Shown here: positions 21,878 through 33,201 of the stretch, piece by piece
How positions within the stretch are numbered: position 1 is the stretch's first letter
How the letters are laid out: each line of letters starts with the position of its first letter
Assembly (NCBI GenBank): GCA_024195265.1
Contig: JAJLRJ010000010.1
Span: 36,608,126 to 36,672,125 of the forward strand
Origin: Dendrophyllia cribrosa
Lineage: Eukaryota; Cnidaria; Anthozoa; Scleractinia; Dendrophylliidae
DNA length: 64,000 bases
Reading direction: 5' to 3'
Program-made: the position numbers and the translations under genes
The notes under the pieces: model-generated
Databases searched by the model: none
What the model saw: the letters and a program-made list of their open reading frames with translations, nothing else
Told to the model about the DNA's origin: nothing

Positions 21878-22613
21878 TAGAGCAGTGTTCTCTTGAGTGC
21901 CGTAACACCAAAACCAAATTCATTACTCTGGCCAATTACAAGAGGCATAGACAATCCAATAAACCAATCAGAACTCGAAGCAAATATTAAATGTATAAAG
22001 CGTAGTTTATAAAAAAAAACTGTAGTGCTGCGTTGGTGGGCAAGTGATACATAGAAATTTTGTTTTATCAACGGCTGAGTTTATAAGGTAGTTGCCTGTT
22101 GGCCACCGTAAAACGATTCAAAAGTTGACGTTTCGAGCCTCGTACAAATATATTTTTTGGGTAGCCGACGATTTTATTGGGAAGGTTTTTAGGGTTGATA
22201 AAAAGCGTAGCATCTATTTCACTTACAAGCTTTAACTCTTTTGAAGTTTGGTTCTTATTTGAGCGTTTTTGAAGTCTAAAAATTACTAAAGAATTGGTCT
22301 AAAAATTACTAAAGTAAACCATCTGAAAGCGATAGTCACACGACACGACACATGCCCGCGGTATAACCAGTACTTTTCGCGGGTAATATGGCTGTGGGCA
22401 TGCGTAAGGTACTGGCCAGCCACACCGCTCGTCCCCAGAGCTCCACGGTGTTTCCTTTTTTAATTACGTCTTGTTAGCGCGGGAAAACGCGTGCAAGCAA
22501 GTTACGTTTGGTTCAGTTTGGTTTTACTTCTGATTGGTCGATAAAAGTGACGCAAGATTTTTTAGCCAATCACAAAGCGCACAAAGCAATTGCGAAATTG
22601 AAAACCGCTCTTC
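21878..22613. mobile_element. CCAAT-rich MITE family, interrupted copy
   Basis: Positions 21878-21990 match one half of the family at 8443-8728 (TAGAGCAG end, AACACCAAAACCAAATTC, GACAATCCAATAAACCAATC). Positions 22470-22613 match the other half (GCGGGAAAACGCGTGC, TTCTGATTGGTCG, TTTTTTAGCCAATCAC, GAAAACCGCTCT end). About 480 bp of unrelated sequence separates them, probably a later insertion. Confidence 0.6.
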
Positions 22614-25600
22614 AGGAGCAAATGATAATCTGTCTCGCACCTTTTTACCCGCGCTTGGCACCGGCCCTGGGAATACTCCGCAAAATTTTGGTTTAGAGTG
22701 TGTATTTTAGACCAAACGTTTTTATTTCTCCGGTTTTAGACCTGCTAAAATTCCCCCCTTTTCATGTCAAAATGGCAAATAAAAATCTTCCATTTTCAGA
22801 TCAAATTAGTTCGAGGCCCATACCCTTCCGGATTCGGGACGGTTAATGCCCCGTATATAACCCCTACCCACCGGGGGTATATATATTTTTCTTTTTCTGT
22901 TTTTTTTTGGGGGGGGGAGGGAGGGGGGAATGCCAGCTGTGTTAATTTTTATTCTAGTTTACATTGTTTATGGAAAAACAATCTATTTGTTAATCCTTTC
23001 TTATTATTTTTCTGATTTACATGGGACTTTCTGTCGAAAACTCCGGCTGACGCGCAGTTCACTATAACATTCCGCCTTCACACTTTCCAAAGGGGTGATG
23101 ATAAATCAAATAAACTAAGATGATAGGTCTACAAATGACGAAGTCGACTGAAAATTTTAATCGAATTACTCAGTCTATATCGGCTAAAACATTCAGTCGC
23201 GGTAAGCCATTTCATCACCCATTCTCTGCTTCACCGCAACGCAATAAATGCTTTCGGAAAAATATCTCTTCGAAGGCCTCATGTGCTTCACATATTCAAA
23301 CTTAGTTTGGAAGAAAACTAAAGTATTATTACTAAAACTGTGACATTTTCATATAATGAGGGATTTAATGCTACTGCGACTTTTCGGAAGGACCCCGACC
23401 AGTTAAAGTTTTCCAATGACAAAGCAACCTGAAGATTTCGTTCAAAATATACTTCACGGTCAAAAATAGTCAGTGCGGCCAAACATTTTGCCACTTTCGA
23501 TATTTAGTTAAGAATCCGAACATATCAAGTTATGATACTTTCATTAACATGCATTAACAAAGTTAAAAGGCTCTTAGGTTGTATTGAAAACATGGAAGCG
23601 ACTTGGGTGAGAGTTTACTTCAATTTCCTTATTCTGCCCTGGTGTAATAGGCGTTTGTTTGCGAGAAAGCTTTATACCGAGTAACGTCACAGAAACAGGT
23701 TAACATATTTGGGGGAAGAAATCATGGGTATTTTTATACTTTAGTAACGTATGTAGCGTGTTACGTCTACACAAACAGTTACGAGGGAAATAATTATAGA
23801 ATATTGACCATGCATATTAAGCAGTAACACCACAGATATACTATAAATTAGTCATAAGTTCATGGTGTTTTTGCTTGATTAATCAAGCTTCCCCTCTCAG
23901 ACAAATGTGTGTGTTCGACGAGAAAAAAAAATAGGTTTCCGCTTAGCATCTGAAAAAAAAAAATCAGCATTGTTTGGTTCACTCGCAAAACCGCTCAGGC
24001 CCAATTCAAACTCCAGTTTCGTGTTTCCAGAAGCTGCTATTTAATTTAACAAAAATTTATGCAATTTCAGCTAAAGACAGCTGAAAGTTGACCGACGGAT
24101 CTGAGTGAACTTTGGGTCAAGGTAAGTTGTTAATATATTCTGTTTTCAGTTTTATCCATGGGCTGATATCGAAAACACATTCATTGTACCTCGCATACGG
24201 TAAAACAAAATCGATTTCGGACTGATTTCCTGAATTCAGCATCTTAGCAGTCCAGGTAATTTTATTTTTTATTGTATCGCTTAAAATTTTGATGTGATGT
24301 ATAAACAAACAGTAGCTTAACGTGATTCGTAGTCAGAAATATATTTTCTACAAGTTTTGCCAGTCTTTAAAGCCGATTATATTGGATTTTCACTTGTTTG
24401 TTTTTATATTCGGCCTAATTCCACTGAAACGAAACAGTTTTCTTTCCGGCTTTTTCAACATAACCGACTGAAACATGTATCTTCGGAGTATTTTGCTGAA
24501 CAAAACAGGCATGATAAATGTCATGTTGTATTTGCGTGATCATTCAGTGATGTTTTTTTTAAAAAGACAAAGGAAAAATATGGCAAAACAACCTACAGTG
24601 AAGTCAGTGGAGGTTGTGTTTTCGCTTTGCGTCAATGACCGCTACTGACTGAAATCATCGCTAAATTTAAGTTGAACGTAACATGTTGCGTAGAACTCAA
24701 CAATACAACTGATCCTTTATAATGAGTTTCTCTGCTTGTTTTTTAGCGCGCAAAGGAAATATTAAAATCAGTGTGGAATGGCCATGTGATTTTTTTATGC
24801 CGTGGTTCATATGCGTTGTAATACCCTTGTGCATGAACTGAGGAAAACCATGTCCGGGTAAGTAAAAATCATGTCTTTTCACATTTGCTTTACTAGAGCC
24901 ACTTAATAGAGCCTTCGCCGCTGAGAAATATAAAATAAATGTATAAATAAATAAATGGCATGAAAACCCATCCGTGTATATATATTTTTTTGTTTTAAGA
25001 AAGCACATAATGTTACAAAAAATAATGGTAATTGATCCCTTGCGAACGGCAACAATCTGTTATGATAAATGTTGCTGAAAACAAGTTATTTATATTGTAA
25101 ACGCTTACATGAAATATGTTGCCACCTTTTAACGGTGGAAATTTTAGTTTTATTGTTGTAGCGAAGGATTTAGCTGGATTCGAAATCTTTTTCGTGAGTC
25201 AACGAGAGTTTTACATCAAAGAAAGCAGTGGGGGGCGAGACTCATACATCACACTTCAGATAAAACTATTATCGTTCAATCTTTATTCAAATATTCCCAG
25301 CATGTGAATAGACCTTAAAACGCGAGTATCGTACCCAAAGACCCGAAATGGAGTTAATCTGTTAAAATTACATTTAAACTTTCCTTCCGAACAGCGCGCG
25401 GACGGTGGTGCAAATTTAATATTCTCTCACGGAAAATTTATGAACTGTCCAATACTTAAATCAGTTTTTTCAGTTTATTTCCTCGCTAAAGAAAACGACT
25501 TACGTAAAAGCCGTGAAACAAAAAGCTTCTTTTTCTTTCATGGGCTGGCTCGTTTGGCATATGATAATCTTTCTAGCTATTTGTCGATAGAATAATTTAT

Positions 25601-25869
25601 GATTGTCAATTTTGACAGGCTGTCGATTCGAGTTCCATTGTATGCTAGTCATTTCAAAAGCAACATTCCACATTTGAATTTTTTTTTCGCTTTCTTTATA
25701 ATATCCATATTTGAACCACAAACAGCAACCTTTCTTGCCTTCGGAAGGATTTCACAATTCAAGTTTCCGTGTATTTATATGAAGATTGAACTGATTGGTT
25801 CTCTGCTTGTTTAGGACCAACGCCACTGCGTAGATGTCACACATCACACATGTGAATGGGTTGTAGCGC

Positions 25870-25965
25870 TAACCAATCAGCGTCGAGAACGGTCCCATTC
25901 ACAGAGAGACAAGCAAATTCTAGGTTTATTTTCGAAATCTCTTTCCACCGAGAACGATCGCACAG
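25870..25965 (+). promoter_or_regulatory. Candidate CIC promoter and non-coding first exon end
   Basis: A CCAAT box lies in GCTAACCAATCAGCG near 25870-25884. About 85 bp downstream is a good splice donor, CACAG/GTAGTA at 25966. It could end an untranslated first exon that joins the exon at 26216-26244. This is inference from position and splice consensus only; no transcript was available. Confidence 0.3.
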
Positions 25966-26215
25966 GTAGTAGTAGGACTTATTCGTCTTAGATCTAACAT
26001 CCCTTCGTTTCCTGTTATCAGTTTATATCTGTGACAGCGAGAAGCCGTCTTTACGATCGTCGATTTGCCTATAATGTTGTTTTGATCGAATATTGTACAT
26101 GCAAATAACACGTAAACTTTTTTCTCCAGTCTATCGTGTATTCGAATCGTTGAATCGTTAGACTTCAATCTACAATTTCCCGTTGAGCTAACAGTGTGAT
26201 ATTTTCATTTTGCAG

Positions 26216-26244
26216 GCATGCCGACGAAATCCTGAACTTTGAAG
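26216..26244 (+). other. CIC: Small upstream exon of CIC (5' UTR or N-terminal extension)
   Basis: A polypyrimidine tract and acceptor (TTTTCATTTTGCAG) precede 29 bases that end in a GAAG/GTAAAT donor. Spliced to the acceptor at 27266, it reads in frame HADEILNFEENM into the CIC start, with no stop but no in-frame ATG. In another frame it has an ATG with a stop after five codons. Either it is untranslated with a small upstream ORF, or it belongs to a longer isoform whose start lies further 5'. Confidence 0.5.
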
Positions 26245-27270
26245 GTAAATACGAAAAAATTTTACAACTGATAATTTTCCTTCGAGTGGACATGCCCGGG
26301 CTTATTTTAGAAATTTTTTTGTTCCCATTTCACGCTCGTGTTCATTGTATATTTGGGAATCGAAGCGAAACAGACTGACACACAGCTCATGAACGAAACC
26401 AAACTACTTTTTATCGAGTTAGATCGAAGATTTTATCGATTTTATGCGCAAATTCGCCCCTGATCGTAATAGTTTACTACTCGTTGAAGAACCTTGTCAG
26501 CTGGGTCCGTAATTTTTTGGCAACATATCGATCTCGACACTGCCGTAAGTGACTCTTCTGCTTTAGTTTCTATAAGTCCTAATTTCAGGTTCATTCTAGC
26601 TGCGATTTATACGATATTTATTAAAGATCTTATTTCAAGCGAGAATTCTGTTAGACGTGCTTGCTAACCCTAAACTCTAACCCTAAAACCTGCTTTCGTT
26701 TTTTTTTTCGTTCGTACTACAACCGTTCCTATTTATAATTTTTGGAATATTCATGTTTTATGCAACATTCAGATGTTCGGTGTCGACCTTGTCATACATT
26801 TATTTGTAGTTACTCCTGTAGAATATTTTACAAATTGCTTCGTTTTGTCGCTGGAAAGTATTTGCTCGTCCGCTTCGCGAAATCTCACCAAAATCGGACT
26901 CATCGATCGCGAGCGAAAAGCTATTTTCTTTCGTACTATTTTCCCACTGGTGTAGCTCCGATATCGTGTGGTGTTTGTCATTTTTAGTTACCTTTGAATT
27001 TATAATTTTTATAGCCATAGTTCTTATTTAAAAAATCCTGTTATATATTTATATTCAATATTTTAAAGGTGAATCCCCCTTCACCTAGCACTGGTTTAAA
27101 CGTGTGCGTGCCGTTTTTCAGGTCGGAAAACAATTTTAACATCATAAAAACTTGGAATTCATAACAACAAATGTATATTCATGGGCAAAATTGGCTTTAT
27201 TGGAGCCCTGCATCTGAAGCTCCTTGTGTTCATTTTTAACGCCGTAAAATGATTTTTTTCTTCAGAAAAC

Positions 27271-29361
27271 ATGAATCGAAAAGGAAAGATTCGACGTGGA
27301 AATCCCTCAAGAAAATCGAACGAAAATGGCCTTGCATTTGACACGGAGAAAAAAGTGATCGTACAATGTGATAATCAAGACATTTCAAATGAAAATAATC
27401 AGCTGCCAAGAAACACGGCGAAAAGAAATCTGTCGAAGGAAATAGAGGGAGAATCGGATCGTGAAAGAATGAACTTGTATTCGAGAAATGAAAAATACAA
27501 CTCGAACAGAAATTTCGTCGGAGATGCTTTTGTGCCACCGAAATGTGCAACGCCAGGTGTACCCAGCGCTCAAAACACAGAGTTTATTAAAGCGAAATCA
27601 CCTAATAAAAGGAAGAAAAGCGTCGATGAAGGACATTCAGCAAAAAAAATCGCAAGTGGCTGTGATGTTCCCGACGCAAATAATTTGTACAGCAGCAGTA
27701 CTTTGAAGAAAGACAGTTCTTCGGTTGCTAGGCATCTTGCTTTTCTGGAAAGCACCAATAATACTGGTAGTAACTTCCTTGAAGATGAAAACACTGACAG
27801 TGCAATATCGGATGAAGAAATTGAAGGGGCAAGTGCATATGGTAAAGTTTATAACAAGCAGAGGACTCAAAGAAGACCCACCAGTGGGAGTCGAGCAGAA
27901 AACATAGTTTCTCGGACACCCACCCCAACACAACAGAAATACAAGAAAGGAGACATTGTCCAAATGGAGAATGGAGTTCGAAAAAAATTCAATGGAAAAC
28001 AGTGGAGACGGTTATGTTCTAGGGAAGGATGCAACAAGGAGTCGCAGCGTCGAGGATATTGCTCGCGCCACCTGTCATTAAAAGGCAAGTCGCTTACAAA
28101 AGGAGTCGGGATTCCTGGACAGAAAAAGGGGAAGTTGCATGGAAAAGAACTTACATGGGAATCTGGAAATGAAAGTGAAGGAAGTGTAGAAGGAGAGGTT
28201 TCAAGCAAGGGATTGGGTAATCAAAATGACCTCAACGATAAAGAGGCTGAAGCAGCCTTCTCGCTTGTTTCGCTGAGTAATTCAAGGTGCACCACACCTG
28301 CCACACCGTTTTCACCTGGGCAGTGCCCTTCTCCGTCACCATACAGCTGTTATGGTAATCGTAGCACCACCCCAGGTCAACATCGGTCAGTTACTCCAGT
28401 AAGGACTTGGGCAACGGCAACACCACGCTCTGGGAGATCCTCAAGTGCGGAGCTACTCTCACCGTTCTTTGCAAATGGATTATCATCAAATGCAATCAGT
28501 CCAGATTCTGGTATCCTTTGTCGTGATGAGTCAGGGAGCCGCGCTAGTAACGCATCATCCTTGATGTCACCAATACCATTATTATCTCCCATCACCCCAA
28601 CAAAAAGAACTTTCTCTCCCATTTCTCCTCCTGCCGGTTCCTGCCGTTCATTTTCTCCCATACCTTGCACCCCACCTGCGATATCGGGTAAACGGACATT
28701 TTGTCCTGTTTCATTACCAGCACCGTCAGCCATCACACCACCCAGAGATAAGGCAGGAAGAGTTATGTACTCTCCCATACCCACCCAACCCCTGCCACTG
28801 ACTTCAAACAGCACATTTGTGCCATTTTCACAAGATGCCAGCAAGAAAGCCCAGGATAATGAAAAAACAGTTGATGACAAGGATGATCTTAAAGAGACAG
28901 CTTCTAATTCAGAAACCGCCAAGGACAACAGTGTTGAGTCGAAAAATGAGGAGAAGTTGCAAGCGACAAAGGCTCAAAAGGAACAGCGAGGTACAGAATC
29001 GACAGAACTGATCCCAATGGTGCAAATTCCTCCAGTACAGGTTAACACTATTCAGATCTCTGTCTACCCATGGCAGTGCTTGGTTCCTCAACTGATTACT
29101 GTTCCAGCAAACAGTGTCACCCAGCCAACCATTTGTGATGTTCCTGTTTCACAAGAAAGACAGATGAATGTTGCAAAACAGCTAAATGGAATTGAAACTG
29201 AAACTGTCAGTGATATAATACCAAAGAGTGGTAATAGTCTTCATAATGGAGGTGAACAAAGGATTGAAACTGGCAATCCAGTTGTAGGAGGTCCGAACAC
29301 ACGAAAAAGGACTCGGTCTGCCTCTGTTAGTAGTGATGGAAAGCCTGCTGTTAAAGCATCG
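27271..29361 (+). CDS. CIC: CIC exon 2: Cys-rich domain, SP-rich region, ATXN1-binding-like segment
   Basis: 697 codons ending at GCATCG/GTAAGA in phase 0. Residues about 223-272 hold the capicua-specific domain with spaced Cys and His ([19 protein letters not shown]). It is followed by [20 protein letters not shown] and then repeated FSPISP, YSPIPT-type strings, likely proline-directed kinase sites. Residues 597-608, [12 protein letters not shown], match the segment of human CIC (VFPWHSLVPFL) reported to bind the ataxin-1 AXH domain. The exon ends just after [15 protein letters not shown], a basic stretch that could serve as nuclear localisation signal. Confidence 0.93.
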
Positions 29362-32300
29362 GTAAGAAATCTTGAATAACAATCATTAATCAAATTGATA
29401 AATAACTTTCTTGCAAGTTGATAAGACAGGGATACCCAGCAGCTTGCACCAATAGTCCATTTTACAGTTAAGTGCTTGGTGACCTTACCTTTGAGTGGAA
29501 GCAAGGCGACCTTGCTTTGATACAAACCTTTCTGCCTTTCATATGTTAATAATGCTTTTCTCATGCTAACTAGGTAAAACTTCTGTCAGCCTCGCTTCCA
29601 CTCAAAGGCCAGGACACTAAGAAGACAGCTGTAAAATGGTCTATTATTGTGGGCTCATATGTCTTTATCCCCCACTCCCCCCCCCCCCAGGGAAGGGTTG
29701 TGCCTCTCACTGGGGACTATGAACAGTAAAGGGGGTTCTTTATATAATTAATATAACACCCCCCACTATTGCGTTGGGAAGATGTATGAGACAAGGCCAA
29801 TGGCTTAATGTCACTGCCCAATGACAAGATCATCTGAACTGATTACAGCAAGAAAAAGGCTAACATCTTCGTTTTTTTTTTTATTAAAGGTATCTGGTAA
29901 TCAGCCAAAGCAGGATAAAGAACACATTCGACGTCCAATGAACGCTTTCATGATCTTCAGCAAACGCCACAGAGCCCTTGTTCACCAAAAACACCCCCAT
30001 CAAGATAACAGGACAGTGAGCAAGATCCTGGGTGAATGGTGGTACAACTTGGGCCCAAAAGACAAACAGAAATATGTCGACCTTGCAGCCCAGGTGAGTC
30101 TTGGATTAAAGCTAGTACATTATAGTGAATTGTGTGGTTCCAGAAAATATCCATGCATACCCCAACATGCATCCAACGCTAAATTTAATATATTTTTGTT
30201 AGCCGTTGACGTTATGGTACAATAATATTTACTTATTATTTTTTCTCCAGGTCAAAGAAGCTCACTTCAGGGCATATCCACACTGGAAATGGTGCACCAA
30301 AGACAGAAAAAAATCACCAAGAAAAGGCTCGGACAGAAATGATTCCACTGATTCCACAGGTATGTCACTGTTAAATCTTAAAATATTTTTTAATCATTGC
30401 AAACTAAAGTCTGTTTCTTATTGCTATGGACATCCCTATGCAGTGGTCAAAATGTTGCCTGAGTGTCTACCTGTCGATTTCAAGTAATTTTCGTAAGTGA
30501 CAGGTAAAAAATATAGGAAATCCTTAATAATAGACCCTTCCACGGTTTTTTCAACTTTTGATATTGGCCATGTAGCGAGAATCTAACAACACTGCTGGAA
30601 AGAGCACCTCAAAATTAGTAAAATCACCAAGTTTGTGAGTCGTATCTTGTAAAATTGCAAGGTTATAGCTTCGCGAAGTCTGGAAATTTTACAGACATTT
30701 GTATGCTGGGGGGCAAGTTTGTGCCCCCCAGCATACAAGTCGCCCCGCACGGATAGGTAAGACAGCATGGCGTGGACAGCGCAGAAGGGTGCCTTACCCC
30801 GGCCAATGTGAACGTAGCAGCCCTGTCGGAACGGGTCCGTCTTGGAGGCTTTAATCCAGATCCGAAGGCAAGACGGCGTAAGCGTAGAGTCAAAGGTGAC
30901 GTCTGTTACCGACAAGTGAAACTCGGACGAGAAGCTGGCTAGGTTGGGGACGGTAAATTCTGCCGAACGCAGAAATCCAAAATAGCCCAACGTGCACGCT
31001 GCCCAGAACATGCAGTGATCAAAGGAAGAGAGGTCCAAGGCCTGATGGACAATGGATAGGATGTTGTCTGTAACCGGGAGACGCTGGGCAGCTGGAGAGC
31101 CTTGGGAACGCTTAATCCCTCTCATCACTCGTTGCAGACGCAGACAGTTGACTAGAGGGTCAGGAAAGCCTTGTTCAATGTGAAGGGAGCGAACGGCGGA
31201 GAGGTACACCTTGATAGAAGAATGCTGGATGGAGTCTGCGAGGAAAGAAACGAACAGGCACAGCGTCCACTCCTCGACTGGACATGGAGATCCGTTCTGG
31301 TGAAGCTTGCCCGCTTGGAGGCAGAAGTCGTAAAATTTTCTTTGACCAGAGGCATAAGACTTGCGGGTAGAAGGAGCCAGTCCTTGGGCCAGGAAGTGCT
31401 GGCATCGTTCCTCTAGTAAGGAGGTATCAAGTTGTCCAGAAGAATTTGTGGAATGGGACACGGATTCAGCTGAGCTTCCGGGGCCAAGCGGCGGAATTCC
31501 TGCCAATGAAAGCGAGAAATTGCGTCAGCGACATTGTTTTGAATGCCAGGGACATGGGCAGAAGAAAAGGAAACCCCCCCGCGTGCGGCAGACAGCAGGA
31601 GATCCCGGAGTAGGTGCATCAGAGCGGGTATCTTCGAAGTCCTGGAGGTGAGAAGGGCCACCACAGCCTGGTTATCGGAGCGAAAGAGGATGTGTTTCCT
31701 TGACCAGTTAGACCCCCAAAGATGCGCTGCAATCACCACAGGAAACAACTCTTTATAGGCTATAGATTGGTGAGCCTGAGTGGGAGACCACTGTCCATAG
31801 AACCAGTGGCCCAGAGAATAGGCACCGAAACCAAGGGAACCAGCAGCATCAGAGGTGACTTCTATGTCGGCTACTGCAGACATGCCAGGATACAACCAGA
31901 ACCCCACACCATGCCAGGACGACAGAAAGCGCTGCCACCACAGCAAGTCTTGACGAAACTCGCGATTGACCCGGATGGGGTGGTCCCTGTTGCGGAAGCA
32001 ACAAAGCAGATCGATAAGTCGTCGAATAAAGGTTCTGCCAGGTCATACGACCTTCGCAGCATGGTGCAAGTGACCTATCAGAGATTCGAGTTCATGCTTC
32101 GTGCACCATTTGCGCTGGAGCCAAGTGTCAATGAGTTGTTTGAGTGCCAGTAGTTTTTCCTCTGGTAGGCGGGCGACTTGCTGAACTGAGTCAAGCTCAA
32201 TTCCTAGGATAGAAAGAGACATAGATGGACCAACGCATTTATTGGGATGAAGAGATAACCCCAGCGTCTTGCACACTGCCAGGGCAGTGGTGAGGTTGTA

Positions 32301-33164
32301 TGCGCACTGAGGGGAGTTCGGAGGGCCCGCTGTGATAAAGTCATCCAGATAATGCAATAGATCCGAAACGGTGTGCTGGTTTAGGAGGATCCATTCCACC
32401 ATCTCTGCTACTGAGTTGAAAATACAAGGGGCGGAGCGAAGGCCAAAGGGTAGAGTAAGATCAACAAAATACTGGCCACGCCATTTCATACCCAGGAGAA
32501 ATCGGTCGTCTGGGTGGATGGCTACGTTCCGATAGGCGGTTTCGACGTCGAACTTGGCCATTAGGGCCCCAGGGCCATAGCGCGACACCATACGGATCAC
32601 CTCATCCAATCTAATGTACTGGAGAGTGAACTCCTGGGGATCGATGCCATCGTTTACGCTAGACCCCCCTGGAGAAGAAAGGTCAACAATCAGGCGCCAC
32701 TTCCCAGGTTGCCCCCTTTTAGGAATAACCCCGAAGCTGCTGATGTGTAAGTTGGGAAGTGGAGGGGAGGGGAAAGGTCCCGCGACCCTACCAAGCATGA
32801 CCTCATTGGCCAAATACTCATCTACGACATTTGCGTGCAGGAGGGCAGACTGTTTGTTCTTTGTTGCCGGCTTGAGCTGCGAGGGTGACTGAAAGCCTAG
32901 TTTGAAGCCGTGTTGGATGCCCTGCAGGACATAAGAGACCTTCTGCTGATCGGGATGGTTGGATAGTTCGCGAGCAAACTCCTTAAGATGCAACGGGCTA
33001 ACGGCGTAAACAGGAGGAAGTACTGGGCCAGCTAAGGGAAGAGAGTGAGAAAGATGGAAACTCTGATAAGTAAGATGGGCCGATATGGGATAAACAGGCA
33101 AGCATTAAAATGAACACGAGAACTAGCTGAAAAATGAAATTTATTACACGACTGCTAGTAACAA

Positions 33165-33201
<37 letters not shown>

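Larger units (their letters stand above)
19237..25900. other. Intergenic region between TMEM145 and CIC
   Basis: No exon with recognisable similarity was found. It holds a TTTTCG microsatellite (about 19788-19815), a GCGGCGGCGG run near 20520, the hairpin MITE at 20665-20813, an inverted-repeat element at 21193-21633, an interrupted CCAAT-rich MITE at 21878-22613, and G-rich and T-rich runs near 22900-22930. From about 23000 to 25800 I see AT-rich sequence with no clear repeat or gene. Confidence 0.55.

Noticed and set aside
26670..26695. Telomere-like CTAACCCTAAACTCTAACCC
   Set aside because: Only two or three imperfect units inside a gene's upstream region; too short to be a telomere trace.
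28377..28928. 183-codon minus-strand frame inside CIC
   Set aside because: Shadow of the Ser/Pro-rich coding sequence of CIC on the plus strand.
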